A stretch of DNA of 64,000 bases from Alteromonas aquimaris (lineage in GTDB: Bacteria > Pseudomonadota > Gammaproteobacteria > Enterobacterales > Alteromonadaceae): contig NZ_JAPFRD010000005.1 of assembly GCF_026183695.1 (NCBI RefSeq), positions 210,042-274,041 on the forward strand, given 5' to 3'. The position numbers and the translations under genes were made by a program. Below are positions 1 through 10,224 of this stretch, piece after piece. Each line of letters starts with the position of its first letter. The first letter of the stretch is position 1. The notes under the pieces were generated by a model that was not told the DNA's origin, did no database searches, and saw only the letters and a program-made list of their open reading frames with translations.

Positions 1-19
1 CGAGAGGCGTTCAGTCGGC

Positions 20-45
20 GCAAGCCAAAATGTTGGCTTGCTTTT
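20..45 (+). terminator. Rho-independent terminator of an upstream gene
   Basis: A perfect 9-bp stem (20-28 with 33-41) closes a 4-base loop and is followed by four T. It reads as a plus-strand terminator for a gene that ended before the window. No coding region is supported between position 1 and the gene that ends at 288. Confidence 0.7.
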
Positions 46-81
46 ATCCGCCTTCACCCTTCCACACGCGCCATTTTCAAA

Positions 82-103
82 CCCACCTCACGGTGGGTTT
101 TTT
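82..103 (+). terminator. Second Rho-independent terminator, plus strand
   Basis: A 6-bp G+C-rich stem (82-87 with 92-97) with a TCAC loop runs straight into six T. It lies 37 bases after the first terminator, so the two work in tandem. Between 104 and 287 I see nothing I can name. Confidence 0.75.
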
Positions 104-287
104 GTTTGTAGTGTGTCGGATTGCCGTGGCGGGGAGAATATACTGCGTATTTTTCTCTCTTGATGGTACTGCTTATGTGACCTTGGCGCTGTGACCAACC
201 CCCTCGTTTCAGTTTTATTAAACCTTCAACATAGGGCCTCGCCCAACATTGTGAAATGAGCTGATCAAACATCAATGTGGTTTGGTA

Positions 288-1472
288 TTACTTAACTATC
301 ACATAGCCGAACTCGACAGGAATTTCAGGTGTTTCGCTGGCAGTAGTAGAATACACTTTACCATCATCATTGCTGGCCCATAGGGCAACTTTGCCGTTAA
401 AGTTTGGTACCGCGTGAGTGGCAATCAATTTCCACGCTGACTCTGCTACGGCTTCATCTCCTTGTACCAAGGCATACCACCCTAAATATTTATTGCCCTG
501 TTTACTTATTCGTAAATGGATGGTCTCAGGCTCTTTAACGCGCCCATGTTGATTGAGGTTTTCTTCCACGAGATGTGCTTTTCCGCGTAACTCTTTACGA
601 AAAAAAGGGCTACGTCGCACGTTATAGCCATGTGAAAATCCGAAATAACCCACCTCTAAATAGTTGTCAGCATTTTCCCACAGTCCCAAAGATGCGCCAT
701 TTTTCTGATGTTGTATTGCCAGGGCTACCTTGGTCTCAACCACAAAGTCCTCCTGTGGCAACGCCTGATTCAAGACAAATACATTCCGCAAGCTGTCGTT
801 AGCTTCGACCTGACTGCCAGGCTGGGTTACAATGAGTAAGGTTTTTTCGCTCGGTTGTAACATCCAGCGATCGTTATCGGGTCTAATAATTCGCCATCGT
901 TCGTTTATACCTTCACCTTCGAATTGTTCGCTTAAAAATAGCTCGCCATTGCGCACCAGGGGCGGTGCAGAAAGCGTATTTACTTCATTTTCCAATTTAT
1001 CACTAACGGAATATATATCTTCAAGTAGGGCAGACGCTGCCTGGCGGGCTTCAACTAATGCAGACTCACCCCCTTTCGCATGCAATTGTGTTGCATTGGA
1101 GACCTGACTTTCGAGTTGCGTTAGTGAGGTAGTAAATTGGTTGAAGCGCGATTGGCATTGGGCGAACCCCCTGTTGTCGGTATCACCCGAGTGCATGACA
1201 CAGCAGGCTTTTAAATTAACTGCTACTGCTTGCACTTTTTCAGTGAGCTCGGCAATGGGCTGTCTGCCCAGAACAATTTCACCTTGATTTTTCAACACGT
1301 GCAGTTTCACGCCCAACTGCATTTCACTTTGCTGAAATATAGCTTCGCAGGCCGAGGCTGCCGGCCGCAGGCTATCGTAGACTAACCATATCACCAGCGC
1401 ACAAATAAAGGTCAGGGCCACAATTAGGAGTGTGTGGACATTAACATTCTTTGCTTGTGAAGGCGGTGACAT
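288..1472 (-). CDS. Membrane-anchored protein with ConA-like (DUF1349-type) C-terminal domain
   Basis: This protein has 394 residues. One hydrophobic segment at about residues 13-31 would anchor it in the inner membrane with the rest in the periplasm. Residues 40-165 are polar and helical, with two close cysteine pairs (around the CEAIF and KACCVMH stretches). From about residue 180 the pattern resembles the concanavalin A-like/DUF1349 beta-sandwich found at the end of some xylosidases: a start like F-x-G-x-x-I-N-E-R-W, then alternating strands. I see no catalytic signature, so ligand binding is only a guess. The ATG at 1472 is preceded by an AGGGG ribosome binding site. It stands alone, divergent from the oad operon. 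The name rests on fold-level resemblance only. Confidence 0.55.
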   Translation of the reverse strand: MSPPSQAKNVNVHTLLIVALTFICALVIWLVYDSLRPAASACEAIFQQSEMQLGVKLHVLKNQGEIVLGRQPIAELTEKVQAVAVNLKACCVMHSGDTDNRGFAQCQSRFNQFTTSLTQLESQVSNATQLHAKGGESALVEARQAASALLEDIYSVSDKLENEVNTLSAPPLVRNGELFLSEQFEGEGINERWRIIRPDNDRWMLQPSEKTLLIVTQPGSQVEANDSLRNVFVLNQALPQEDFVVETKVALAIQHQKNGASLGLWENADNYLEVGYFGFSHGYNVRRSPFFRKELRGKAHLVEENLNQHGRVKEPETIHLRISKQGNKYLGWYALVQGDEAVAESAWKLIATHAVPNFNGKVALWASNDDGKVYSTTASETPEIPVEFGYVIVK

Positions 1473-1681
1473 GGGAAGCCCCTGCGGTCAAAGGCATTAA
1501 ATCTGCTTAAAGTGCCGCGTAAACGTAAACTTGCATAAGTATAGCAGTGAACTGGCCTGAACGAGTTTAACCAAACCTGTCTTAGGGCTTGGTTGCTAAT
1601 TAGCCCCTTACCTTGGTTGAGTTTCCACCAACCACGTGATACTTATAGTTAACTCAATGTGGAAAATTGGTACATCGGACA

Positions 1682-1966
1682 ATGAAATCTGAGACAGTTT
1701 CAACACTACTTGTCGAAGCAGCGTCCCTGCTTGCCATCGGCATGGTTTTTGTTTTTTTGTTTCTCGCCTTGTTAATTGCAGCAATCAACCTTATCGCAGC
1801 CTTTTGTCGAAAATTTCCCGGTAATTTCCCTGCAGAAAGTTCTTCTGTACCGCTGACAAAGCCACTAGCCACACCTTCTCGTAAAATAGATGACACCACA
1901 TTGGCTGTTATAGGAGCCGCGGTGCATCAATATAGAAAACAGCATCAGTCTAACGTTAAGGATTAA
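1682..1966 (+). CDS. oadG: Oxaloacetate decarboxylase gamma subunit
   Basis: This small subunit anchors the peripheral OadA to the membrane subunit OadB in the Na+-pumping oxaloacetate decarboxylase. One long hydrophobic helix lies near the N-terminus (about residues 10-40). It is followed by a polar, proline- and serine-rich linker and a short charged tail, the usual OadG plan. The frame is open from a TTG at 1667, but the ATG at 1682 gives the expected short N-terminus of 94 residues; ribosome binding sites are weak for both. It sits 2 bases before oadA, which supports the assignment despite low sequence conservation in this family. Confidence 0.8.
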   Translation: MKSETVSTLLVEAASLLAIGMVFVFLFLALLIAAINLIAAFCRKFPGNFPAESSSVPLTKPLATPSRKIDDTTLAVIGAAVHQYRKQHQSNVKD

Positions 1967-1968
1967 AC

Positions 1969-3771
1969 ATGTCTAAGCCTCTTGGCATCACCGAACTCGT
2001 TTTGAGAGACGCCCATCAGTCGTTACTGGCGACACGCTTACGCCTGGAAGATATGCTTCCAATTGCTCAGCAACTGGATGAAATTGGCTATTGGTCTGTT
2101 GAATCATGGGGAGGCGCCACATTTGATGCATGTATACGGTATTTGGGAGAAGATCCGTGGGAACGGATCAGGGCAATAAAAAAGGCCATGCCTAACACGC
2201 GTCAACAAATGCTTTTGCGCGGCCAGAACTTGTTAGGGTATCGCCACTATGCCGATGATGTGGTGGAAAAGTTTGTTGAACGAGCCCACAAAAATGGTGT
2301 AGACGTGTTTCGCATCTTTGATGCGATGAATGATGTGAGGAATTTAGCCACCGCGATAAAAGCAACCTTAGCTTGCGGAGCTCACGCACAGGGCACGTTA
2401 GCCTATACCGTCAGTCCAGTACACAACCTGGATAGCTGGTTAACCATGGCGAAGCAATTAGAGGATCTGGGCGCCCACTCAATTTGTATCAAAGATATGG
2501 CTGGTTTGCTCAACCCTTATACATGTGAAGAATTGATCAAGGGGCTGAAAGAAACCGTCTCTGTTCCTATCGCCATGCAATGTCATGCTACGACAGGATT
2601 AAGCACGGCAACTTATCAAAAAGCAATTGATGCAGACATTGATATGCTCGACACCGCCATCTCGCCAATGAGCATGACCTATGGCCACACAGCTACTGAA
2701 ACTATCGTTTCAATTGTTGAAAATACGCCTCGGGATACTGGTATTAAACTTAGCCAGTTAGAACCTGTGGCGGATTACTTTAGGAAGATCCGTAAAAAAT
2801 ACCACCAATTTGAAGGTAGCTTAAAAGGCGTTGATGCACGCATCTTAACCGCCCAGGTGCCTGGGGGCATGTTGACGAATATGGAAAATCAACTTAAAGA
2901 GCAAAACGCGCTGGATAAGTTTGATGAAGTCTTAAAAGAGATCCCGAAGGTACGGGAGGACTTAGGTTTCATACCCCTAGTGACACCCACATCACAAATT
3001 GTTGGCACCCAGGCCGTTATCAACGTGCTTACTGATGAGCGCTATAAAAGTATCTCCAAAGAAACTGCCGGCGTATTAAAAGGTGAATATGGCGCAACGG
3101 CTGCACCAGTGAATAAGTCGCTTCAACAACGCGTACTAGACGGTAACGAGCCAATAACTTGTCGGCCGGCCGATTTGTTGAAACCCGAAATGGACTCACT
3201 GACCGAGGAGTTGTCCCAACTAGCTGAAGAACAATCGATTTCACTTGCAAATGATGTTGTGGATGATGTACTGACATATGCGCTGTTTCCACAAATAGGA
3301 TTAAAATATTTACAAAACCGTGGCAACGCCGATGCGTTTGAGCCTGCCCCTGGGGAATCACAGACCCAAAGCAATAAATCCGCAACCAGTGACATTGAGA
3401 ATCAGTCTGAGAGTAATCCTACTGAGGCCTACGACGTAGTAGTAGAAGGAAAATCATATCATGTCGAAGTCAGTCCCGCCGGCACCATTAACTCAGCAGC
3501 ACTGAAACAGCAAACCAAGGCGCCTCAAGACACGTCGTCTAAACCCGACTCTGCTATATCAAACACCATAAACGCACCTCTTTCAGGAAATGTGTTTAAA
3601 GTATTGGTCAGTACAGGGCAAAAAGTGGCTGATGGTGACGTGGTCATCATCTTAGAAGCGATGAAAATGGAAACGGAGATTCGCTCAGCGCACACAGGCA
3701 CGGTAACAAATGTGCTGGTTTCAGAAGGTGACTCTGTAAAGAGTGGGCAGCAACTTATAGAGCTGGGCTGA
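1969..3771 (+). CDS. oadA: Oxaloacetate decarboxylase alpha subunit (biotin carboxyltransferase)
   Basis: OadA moves the carboxyl group of oxaloacetate to biotin, releasing pyruvate; OadB then decarboxylates carboxybiotin and exports Na+. The 600-residue protein starts with the carboxyltransferase TIM barrel (about 1-450): the metal-ligand region LRDAHQS (Asp14), RIFDAMND, and CIKDMAG carrying the barrel lysine (Lys175). An acidic/serine-rich linker follows, then a biotinyl domain ending in EAMKMET with the biotin-accepting Lys566. The known metal site uses two histidines in an HxH pattern before ATTG. Here the stretch reads MQCHATTG, so the first histidine is Gln204 and only His206 remains. 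The other landmarks are intact. Coupled to oadG and oadB with gaps of 2 and 3 bases. Confidence 0.95.
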   Translation: MSKPLGITELVLRDAHQSLLATRLRLEDMLPIAQQLDEIGYWSVESWGGATFDACIRYLGEDPWERIRAIKKAMPNTRQQMLLRGQNLLGYRHYADDVVEKFVERAHKNGVDVFRIFDAMNDVRNLATAIKATLACGAHAQGTLAYTVSPVHNLDSWLTMAKQLEDLGAHSICIKDMAGLLNPYTCEELIKGLKETVSVPIAMQCHATTGLSTATYQKAIDADIDMLDTAISPMSMTYGHTATETIVSIVENTPRDTGIKLSQLEPVADYFRKIRKKYHQFEGSLKGVDARILTAQVPGGMLTNMENQLKEQNALDKFDEVLKEIPKVREDLGFIPLVTPTSQIVGTQAVINVLTDERYKSISKETAGVLKGEYGATAAPVNKSLQQRVLDGNEPITCRPADLLKPEMDSLTEELSQLAEEQSISLANDVVDDVLTYALFPQIGLKYLQNRGNADAFEPAPGESQTQSNKSATSDIENQSESNPTEAYDVVVEGKSYHVEVSPAGTINSAALKQQTKAPQDTSSKPDSAISNTINAPLSGNVFKVLVSTGQKVADGDVVIILEAMKMETEIRSAHTGTVTNVLVSEGDSVKSGQQLIELG

Positions 3772-3774
3772 TAA

Positions 3775-4905
3775 ATGGATAAATTTGACGTTTTATGGCA
3801 GAGCACTGCCCTGGCTCACTTTACCCTAGGGCAGATGGCAATGATGCTGGTCGGCTTGTTGCTGCTGTATTTAGCGATCGTAAAGAAATTCGAGCCACTG
3901 CTTTTACTTCCCATTGGCTTCGGCGCCTTATTAACCAATATCCCGTTAGCCGGATTTTCTCAGGCGGGAGGGATACTCTTCTATATCTATGAGGTCGGTA
4001 TTGATACCGGCGTTTTTCCCTTGCTTATTTTCATGGGAGTAGGGGCGATGACAGACTTCGGCGCTCTCATCGCTAACCCGAGAATGTTGCTGCTGGGGGC
4101 GGCAGCTCAATTTGGAATTTTTGCGACTCTGTTTGGCGCTATTGCGCTCAATTGGGTACCGGGCTTTTCCTTTTCCTTACAAGATGCTAGCGCCATTGCG
4201 ATTATTGGCGGAGCAGATGGTCCAACCGCCATTTTTCTTGCTTCCAAGTTAGCGCCGGAATTACTTGGTGCTATTGCCGTGGCGGCTTATTCATATATGG
4301 CTTTAGTCCCCATTATTCAGCCCCCCATTATGAAAGCGTTGACGACGCCTGAAGAACGAAAAATAGAGATGGAACAGCTGCGCGAAGTCAGTCAGCGAGA
4401 AAAAATAATATTTCCCATAGCAGTATTACTCCTTACTATTTTATTTTTGCCAGCGGCAACTCCTTTAGTGGGAATGTTTTGTTTAGGCAATTTGATGCGA
4501 GAATGTGGCGTGGTAGAACGGCTAAACAAAACCGCACAAAATGAGCTTATCAATATCGTTACTATTTTTCTCGGCTTAGCAGTCGGCTCAAAATTGTCAG
4601 CTGATAAGTTTCTTACCGTCGAAACTTTGGGAATACTGGCGTTAGGCGCCATCGCGTTTGGTATTGGCACCGCCACAGGCGTGCTGATGGCGAAACTAAT
4701 GAGTCGCGTGAGTAGTCGGAAAATAAACCCGCTAATTGGCGCGGCTGGTGTGTCTGCTGTTCCTATGGCCGCCAGAGTCGTAAATAAGGTCGGCTTGGAA
4801 GCCAATCCGCATAACTTTTTACTGATGCATGCAATGGGTCCCAACGTGGCGGGTGTGTTGGGGTCGGCGGTAGCGGCTGGCGTTTTGCTAGCGCTAGTAG
4901 GCTAA
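3775..4905 (+). CDS. oadB: Oxaloacetate decarboxylase beta subunit (Na+ pump)
   Basis: Integral inner-membrane subunit that decarboxylates carboxybiotin and drives Na+ export. It has 376 residues, the shorter of the usual OadB lengths, with about nine to eleven hydrophobic segments. The Na+-binding signature [10 protein letters not shown] is present; its aspartate is Asp148, equivalent to the essential Asp203 described in Klebsiella. Other family marks are the [11 protein letters not shown] loop and the [10 protein letters not shown] stretch near the C-terminus. The stop codon overlaps the end of the convergent sapF by 4 bases. No terminator is visible at this junction. Confidence 0.95.
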   Translation: MDKFDVLWQSTALAHFTLGQMAMMLVGLLLLYLAIVKKFEPLLLLPIGFGALLTNIPLAGFSQAGGILFYIYEVGIDTGVFPLLIFMGVGAMTDFGALIANPRMLLLGAAAQFGIFATLFGAIALNWVPGFSFSLQDASAIAIIGGADGPTAIFLASKLAPELLGAIAVAAYSYMALVPIIQPPIMKALTTPEERKIEMEQLREVSQREKIIFPIAVLLLTILFLPAATPLVGMFCLGNLMRECGVVERLNKTAQNELINIVTIFLGLAVGSKLSADKFLTVETLGILALGAIAFGIGTATGVLMAKLMSRVSSRKINPLIGAAGVSAVPMAARVVNKVGLEANPHNFLLMHAMGPNVAGVLGSAVAAGVLLALVG

Positions 4906-5696
4906 CGAAGGGTCTGTTGGGGGACCAGCGACTGATAAGATAATATCAGTTTTTTGGTCGTTTCATGCTGAGGCCATCGAAAGATGGTCTCAGTTTTGCC
5001 CGATTCCACGATTTGACCATTTTCCATTACGATAATTCTGTCGGCCAAATGTCGCACAATACCAAGATTGTGGGAGATGAAAATAAACGCCAGGCCCATC
5101 TCACTTTGCAACTTTAAAATAAGATTTACGGTTTGGGAACGCACGGATGGATCCAGGGCTGCGAAGGGCTCATCTGCGACGAGTACTTTCGGTTGCAGGA
5201 TCAGCGCGCGCGCAAGCGCCACCCGTTGCTGCTGACCATCCGATAACATATGGCGATAAAAATAAACATGTTCACGCAATAGGCCGACTTTAATCAACAC
5301 GTCTTCAACTAATTGACGGCGCTCTTTTTCATTATGTGAGGTGTTAAGGCGTAATGGCTCATCAAGAATTTTGCCAACAGGCAAGCCAGGATTCATCGCT
5401 TCCCCACTAAACTGAAAAATCATTCGAACATCATGGCTGATTTGCGTTGATTGAACGCCCTGGGGTGCATACTGGTTATTTAATGTGATTTGACCGCTAT
5501 CCGCTTTTAACGCCCCTACCAACAACTTAGCTAAAAGTGACTTACCTGCTCTGTTTTCCCCGATAATCGCTATGGTTTCCCCTCGTTTCACGTCAAGATC
5601 GATTGGGCCTAGCTCAAAAATCTCAGGTTTTTTAAGCCAATTTTTTTTATTGCTATGTTTAAAGTGAAGTTGACTGACTTTTAATAGTTCGCTCAT
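4902..5696 (-). CDS. sapF: Peptide ABC transporter ATPase SapF
   Basis: One of two ATPases of the SapABCDF importer, linked in enterobacteria to resistance to cationic antimicrobial peptides and to uptake of peptides or heme. The 264-residue protein carries Walker A (GENRAGKS), signature LSDGQQQRV and Walker [12 protein letters not shown] with the catalytic Glu, then the H-loop ISHNLG. So this is the subunit with a complete catalytic site, unlike its partner SapD. It is last in the operon and overlaps sapD by 4 bases (ATGA), which suggests translational coupling. Confidence 0.9.
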   Translation of the reverse strand: MSELLKVSQLHFKHSNKKNWLKKPEIFELGPIDLDVKRGETIAIIGENRAGKSLLAKLLVGALKADSGQITLNNQYAPQGVQSTQISHDVRMIFQFSGEAMNPGLPVGKILDEPLRLNTSHNEKERRQLVEDVLIKVGLLREHVYFYRHMLSDGQQQRVALARALILQPKVLVADEPFAALDPSVRSQTVNLILKLQSEMGLAFIFISHNLGIVRHLADRIIVMENGQIVESGKTETIFRWPQHETTKKLILSYQSLVPQQTLR

Positions 5697-6688
5697 AGCT
5701 TATCCATATGCAACGGAAAATGGCAGCTATAGGTATGATCATGTACCTTTCTTACTGCAGGGGTAACCACACACTGTTTTTGAGCACGTGGACACCTTGG
5801 ACCTAGCCTGCACCCTATGGGAACATGCTGCAGAGTAGGTATGGTGCCATCCAGAGTGGGCAGATATGACTTTGGCGGTAAGTCATTTCGGAAACTGGGG
5901 GCACTGTCCAGCAAGGCTTTTGTATAAGGGTGTAGCGGACGTTTTCTAATGTGTTTCATCTGTCCTGATTCAACTGTCTGCCCGCAATAGAGCACCGTCA
6001 TGGTGTGCGCCATACTGGCAATCGCTAGCAAGTCGTGACTAACGAATAATATGGATAGCGATTTAGTCTGGTTTAGTCTGGCAAGTAGTTTAAGTACTTT
6101 GGTCTTCGTGGTGGTTTCCATTCCGCGGGTCGGATCATCTGCGATCAATAAATCAGGTTGCGATACCAGAGCCATGGCAATCATAAATTTCTGCCCAATG
6201 TCAGAGGAAATCTGATGGGGAAACGCATTTAAGTAATGCTCGTGATTTTTAATGCCTACCTTGTGAACTAACCCGATTGCGGTACGTCTGCGGGATTGTT
6301 TACGCTGCCAGAATAATTTGCCTTCAACCAGTTCATTGGGAATACTTTCTTCAAGCTGCTCGCCGAGGGTGGTTGAGGGGTCCATGGCGGCAATGGGATG
6401 TTGAAACACTACGGCAATATCGCGGCGCATTATTTCTCTGCGTTCATCTGCGCGCATGGACAATAAATTTTCGCCCTTCCAGGTCATCCTGTCTGCCGTG
6501 ATATGCCATTGTGGAGGTAATGCCCCTGAAATAGCCGAGACGATAAGACTCTTGCCCGATCCCGATTCTCCTACTAGAGCTCTTATCTCACCGCTGTTAA
6601 TTGACAGGTTGACGCGGTCTAACGCCTTGACACGGGTTCCGCCGGTTTCCATTTCCAGGGTAAGGTTCTTGATGTCTAAGATTGGCAT
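5693..6688 (-). CDS. sapD: Peptide ABC transporter ATPase SapD
   Basis: Second ATPase of the Sap importer, 331 residues. Walker A (GESGSGKS) and the Q-loop are normal. The signature region reads QISSDIGQ instead of LSGGQ, and Walker B is LLIADDPTRG, so the usual catalytic Glu is Asp (GAT codon read in the DNA). A degenerate signature is usual in SapD; the Asp may make the transporter asymmetric, with one weak and one strong ATP site. The C-terminal oligopeptide/dipeptide-transporter region (from about residue 255) includes the cysteines in CRLGPRCPRAQKQC, which in related Opp/Dpp ATPases bind an iron-sulfur cluster. Its stop and sapC share one base. Confidence 0.9.
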   Translation of the reverse strand: MPILDIKNLTLEMETGGTRVKALDRVNLSINSGEIRALVGESGSGKSLIVSAISGALPPQWHITADRMTWKGENLLSMRADERREIMRRDIAVVFQHPIAAMDPSTTLGEQLEESIPNELVEGKLFWQRKQSRRRTAIGLVHKVGIKNHEHYLNAFPHQISSDIGQKFMIAMALVSQPDLLIADDPTRGMETTTKTKVLKLLARLNQTKSLSILFVSHDLLAIASMAHTMTVLYCGQTVESGQMKHIRKRPLHPYTKALLDSAPSFRNDLPPKSYLPTLDGTIPTLQHVPIGCRLGPRCPRAQKQCVVTPAVRKVHDHTYSCHFPLHMDKL

Positions 6689-7581
6689 TATTGTGTCAAC
6701 CTCTTTCTAAGTGCTGAGCGTAAACCGTCTCCCACAATATTAATGGCAAGTACAATCAAAAATATGGTGAGACCGGGTAACGCCACTGTCCACGGCGCCG
6801 CATAAGCTACTTCCATACCATCTGCCAGCATTGCACCGAGTTCGGGAAGTGGAGGACGCGCGCCCAAATTAAGAAAGCCTAACGCGGACACGTCAATAAC
6901 AGCAATAGACAAAGCAATGGTGCCTTGCACCACTAACATCTCAATCATATTGGGCAAAATGGAGTAAAAGAAAAGCTGGAAATGGTTCGCGCCATCTAAC
7001 TTTGACGCTAACACATACTCCTTTTTCATCTCAGTGCGCACTAACGACCGCGTATGGTGAACGAATTGCGGAGTCAGGGCGAGGGTAATTGCCCACATAC
7101 TGTTAACTAAACCCGTTCCCAGAATGGCAACTATGACTATGGCGATCAGCAGAGTAGGTATCGCCATTAGGGCGTCAAAAAGATGATTAACTACACTGGA
7201 GCGGACGCCCTGCAGCATCCCCGCGATAGTGCCAATTGCTACTCCCACTATCATGGCTAACAAAACAAGCAAGATACTGCTACCCAGGGTTACCCGACAA
7301 CCATAAACTATTCGAGAAAAGAGGTCTCTACCTAATGCATCAGTGCCAAATAGATGAGAAATTGTACCGTTTACATTCCAGCTTGGTGGGATGAAAAGCG
7401 CATTAACGTTTTGCTGCAAAGGATCGTAGGGGGCGAGCAAAGGAGCAAATATTGCGAATATGAGGAAAAATATTAAAATCATTAACCCCAGTGAGGCGAT
7501 GTGACTGGAGCGAAATTCCCGCCAGGTTTTCTGCCATGGCGAGGGATGAAATTCTTCTTGATAAAGACTAAATTGTGCCAC
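6688..7581 (-). CDS. sapC: Peptide ABC transporter permease SapC
   Basis: Inner-membrane permease of the DppC/OppC type, 297 residues. The N-terminal cytoplasmic tail is followed by a first membrane helix (about 30-50), a periplasmic loop containing FGTDALGRDLFSRI that is typical of this family, and five further helices. The cytoplasmic EAA-like loop (LDGANHFQLFFYSILPNM) would contact the ATPases. The ATG lies inside the end of sapB (14-base overlap). Confidence 0.92.
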   Translation of the reverse strand: MAQFSLYQEEFHPSPWQKTWREFRSSHIASLGLMILIFFLIFAIFAPLLAPYDPLQQNVNALFIPPSWNVNGTISHLFGTDALGRDLFSRIVYGCRVTLGSSILLVLLAMIVGVAIGTIAGMLQGVRSSVVNHLFDALMAIPTLLIAIVIVAILGTGLVNSMWAITLALTPQFVHHTRSLVRTEMKKEYVLASKLDGANHFQLFFYSILPNMIEMLVVQGTIALSIAVIDVSALGFLNLGARPPLPELGAMLADGMEVAYAAPWTVALPGLTIFLIVLAINIVGDGLRSALRKRLTQ

Positions 7582-8599
7582 GTTCGAACTTTTCCCTACT
7601 CGGATCGATCAGTCGATTGAGGATATCAATTAAAACGGTCAAGGTGATCACCATGGTTGAAACCGCAAGCACGCCTATACGTAAGGCAGGATAGTCCCGC
7701 TGATTAATGGCGTTAATTAACCAATTACCGATACCTGGCCAGGAAAATAATGTCTCTACAATCATCGCATTGGTGATCAGTGTGGTCACTTGTATAGCCA
7801 TAAGCGGTAATATCGCAAGTAATGCATTACGCAGAATATGGCGCATAAAAATTTGACGATTACTCAGTCCTCGAGAGCGTGCTGCTGTAATAAAGGGGCT
7901 ATTCATCACATCAATAACAGAGCGTCGGGTTATCCTGATCATCGCTGCGGTGCTTATCAGCCCTATTGCCATGGTGGGTAAAACCAGATGTCTGGCAGCA
8001 TCTATCAGCGCAAGCCCGTGATTGATGTTTTTAGCCAACAGAATATCAATTAAGATAAACCCGGTAACATTTGGAATTTCAAACAATAAGCTTATACGGC
8101 CTGACAAGGGAGCGATACCGGCTTCCAGACTAAAAAGCATAATAAAAATCAGTGCGAGCCAAAAAACGGGGAAGGAATAGCTAAATATACTGGCAGTATT
8201 TATCGCATAGTCCGAAACAGTGTAACTTTTAAGGCCCGCGTAGCATCCCACAGGAACGCCTATGAGCAAAGCCATTACCATGGCGTAGGTACTCAATTCA
8301 AACGTGGCAGGCATCGCGATCCCAATTTCCTCTCGCAAAGGTTGTCCAGATATAAAGCTATAGCCCCAGTTTCCGAGAAATAATTGTTGTAAATAATGAT
8401 AAAACTGAATCGGATAGGACTGGTCCAGTTTGAACTGTCTAATTAATGCCTCGCGCTGAATATCATTTTGCGGCACTAAACCCGTTAGATTGGTTAACGG
8501 ATCGCCTGGGAATAGATAAATTAGGGCAAACGACAGAACAGCTAGCACCAATAGCGTCAGGGTAAATAGAATGGTGTATCGCGACAAGGCATTAATCAC
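7568..8599 (-). CDS. sapB: Peptide ABC transporter permease SapB
   Basis: Inner-membrane permease of the DppB/OppB type, 343 residues. It starts with one membrane helix, then the LFPGDP element and a periplasmic segment, followed by five helices. The EAA-like coupling loop is seen at RSRGLSNRQIFMRHILRNALL, and the C-terminal FSWPGIGNWLINAINQRDYP stretch is highly typical of this family. It overlaps sapA by 4 bases and sapC by 14 bases. Confidence 0.92.
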   Translation of the reverse strand: MINALSRYTILFTLTLLVLAVLSFALIYLFPGDPLTNLTGLVPQNDIQREALIRQFKLDQSYPIQFYHYLQQLFLGNWGYSFISGQPLREEIGIAMPATFELSTYAMVMALLIGVPVGCYAGLKSYTVSDYAINTASIFSYSFPVFWLALIFIMLFSLEAGIAPLSGRISLLFEIPNVTGFILIDILLAKNINHGLALIDAARHLVLPTMAIGLISTAAMIRITRRSVIDVMNSPFITAARSRGLSNRQIFMRHILRNALLAILPLMAIQVTTLITNAMIVETLFSWPGIGNWLINAINQRDYPALRIGVLAVSTMVITLTVLIDILNRLIDPSREKFERGTI

Positions 8600-10221
8600 A
8601 GCTTTTTCTCAACCCCTGAAAAGTTTATTCCACCGTATGGGTTAATCGTCATTCCCGATAAACTTGCATTATGTGCTTGGTAGCGAAACGCGTGTGCAAG
8701 GGGGACGAGTGGTAACTGTTCGTACAAAAGGCTATTCACTTGTTGATAAATTTGTTTGCGCTGTTCGATATCTTCTGTCTTGAGTGCGGCATTAATAAGT
8801 TGATCATATTTTCGGTTACACCACATGGCTCGGTTGGTGCCAGAAGGGATTGCACCACAGCTTAGTAAAGGCCGATAGAAATTATCAGGGTCGCCGCTGT
8901 CCGCTGACCAGCCTATTAACACTGAGTCGTGTAATCCTTCGCGCAAGTGACGCCGAAAGGTGGTCCAATCATAGGTCACTATTTCTGCTCTTATGCCGAC
9001 ATCCGCCAGGTAACGTTGCATCAGTTCGGCCATTTTCGCTGCATTGGGATTATACGCCCGCTCCACCGGCATCGCCCATATGGTCATTCTGAAGCCTTCA
9101 GGTACACCGGCGTCATTGAGAAGCTTACGTGCGAGTACCGGGTTGTAGGCAGTGTCGTCCGCATCTCGTTGGTGTGCCCAGCTCGCGGTGGGAAGTAATG
9201 TTTTGGCGCGTACCGCACTATCGAAATAAACCGCTTCAAGTAAGGTATTTTTATCAATTGCAAACGCTAAGGCTCGTCGTACATCGGGATTATCAAAAGG
9301 TTTTTTCTGCGTATTGAAGGCCCAGAAACCTATATTTAACCCCGGTTTTTCAGCTAGTTCCAATTGATCGCGCTGGCGAATGACTTCAACCTCAGTCTGT
9401 CCAGGAAAAGCAATAGCGTCACACTCTCCAGTTATTAACTTAGCTAATCGTAGCGAGCTTTTGGGAGTAATGTCATAAATTAACCGTTCGCTGAGAGGTA
9501 CATCACGCCAGAAATCTTCATGTCGCTTATAACGGATATAATGGTCTTTACGATAACTTTGAAATTTAAACGGGCCGGTGCCTATAGGATAGTGATCAAT
9601 CCTTTCGGGTATCCCTTTTTCCATTAGTTGTTTTGCGTACTCTTCAGACAGAATAACGGAGAAGTCGGTGGCCAGGTTGGCTAAAAAGGAACTATCACGA
9701 TTTATTAGTGTTATCCGCACCCGATAGCTATTGATGCGCGTGACTTCCTGGATATTGTCTGCAATACCAAGACTTTCAAAATACGCATATCTTCCACCCG
9801 ATACATTATGATAGGGGTGAGAAGGTAAACGCCAGCGGTCGATACTGAAGATCACATCATCTGCATTAAACGTACGCGTCGGGGAAAAATAGTCGGTGGT
9901 GTGAAACGCTACTCCTTTGCGTAATTGAAATTCATAACTCAGACCATTGTCTGAAACCATCCAGCTACTAGCTAAGCTGGCTTCGATTCGACCCGTGTCA
10001 GGATTAAAATCAAGCAGCCTTCCATAAATCTGATGAGAAGAAGCGTCAGAGGTGGTGCCTGACGTATCAAGCTGGGGGTTAAAATTAATAGGGTTGCTTT
10101 CAGAGCAGTAAATGATGCCAGAGCGATAAAAAGCGTCCTGATTGCTTTGGGTACATCCGCTTATTACGATTGCGGCGACCACAGAAAATAAGACTGGAAA
10201 GAACGTTCTGACAGGTGACAT
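8596..10221 (-). CDS. sapA: Peptide-binding protein SapA (lipoprotein form)
   Basis: Solute-binding component of the Sap importer, family 5 (DppA/OppA-like), 541 residues. The signal peptide ends in a lipobox, VISGC, with lipidation expected at Cys23. As far as I recall, the enterobacterial SapA is a soluble periplasmic protein, so a tethered form would be a difference. Family features include FNADDVIFSIDRW, IGTGPFKF, FNTQKKPFDNPDVRRALAFAIDK and the C-terminal EQLPLVPLAHAFRY. The start lies only 3 bases after the pspF stop codon, so sapABCDF is probably at least partly transcribed with pspF. Confidence 0.9.
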   Translation of the reverse strand: MSPVRTFFPVLFSVVAAIVISGCTQSNQDAFYRSGIIYCSESNPINFNPQLDTSGTTSDASSHQIYGRLLDFNPDTGRIEASLASSWMVSDNGLSYEFQLRKGVAFHTTDYFSPTRTFNADDVIFSIDRWRLPSHPYHNVSGGRYAYFESLGIADNIQEVTRINSYRVRITLINRDSSFLANLATDFSVILSEEYAKQLMEKGIPERIDHYPIGTGPFKFQSYRKDHYIRYKRHEDFWRDVPLSERLIYDITPKSSLRLAKLITGECDAIAFPGQTEVEVIRQRDQLELAEKPGLNIGFWAFNTQKKPFDNPDVRRALAFAIDKNTLLEAVYFDSAVRAKTLLPTASWAHQRDADDTAYNPVLARKLLNDAGVPEGFRMTIWAMPVERAYNPNAAKMAELMQRYLADVGIRAEIVTYDWTTFRRHLREGLHDSVLIGWSADSGDPDNFYRPLLSCGAIPSGTNRAMWCNRKYDQLINAALKTEDIEQRKQIYQQVNSLLYEQLPLVPLAHAFRYQAHNASLSGMTINPYGGINFSGVEKKL

Positions 10222-10224
10222 ATA

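Noticed and set aside
54..275. 73-codon frame on the minus strand
   Set aside because: It runs through a strong terminator, has no ribosome binding site and no family features.
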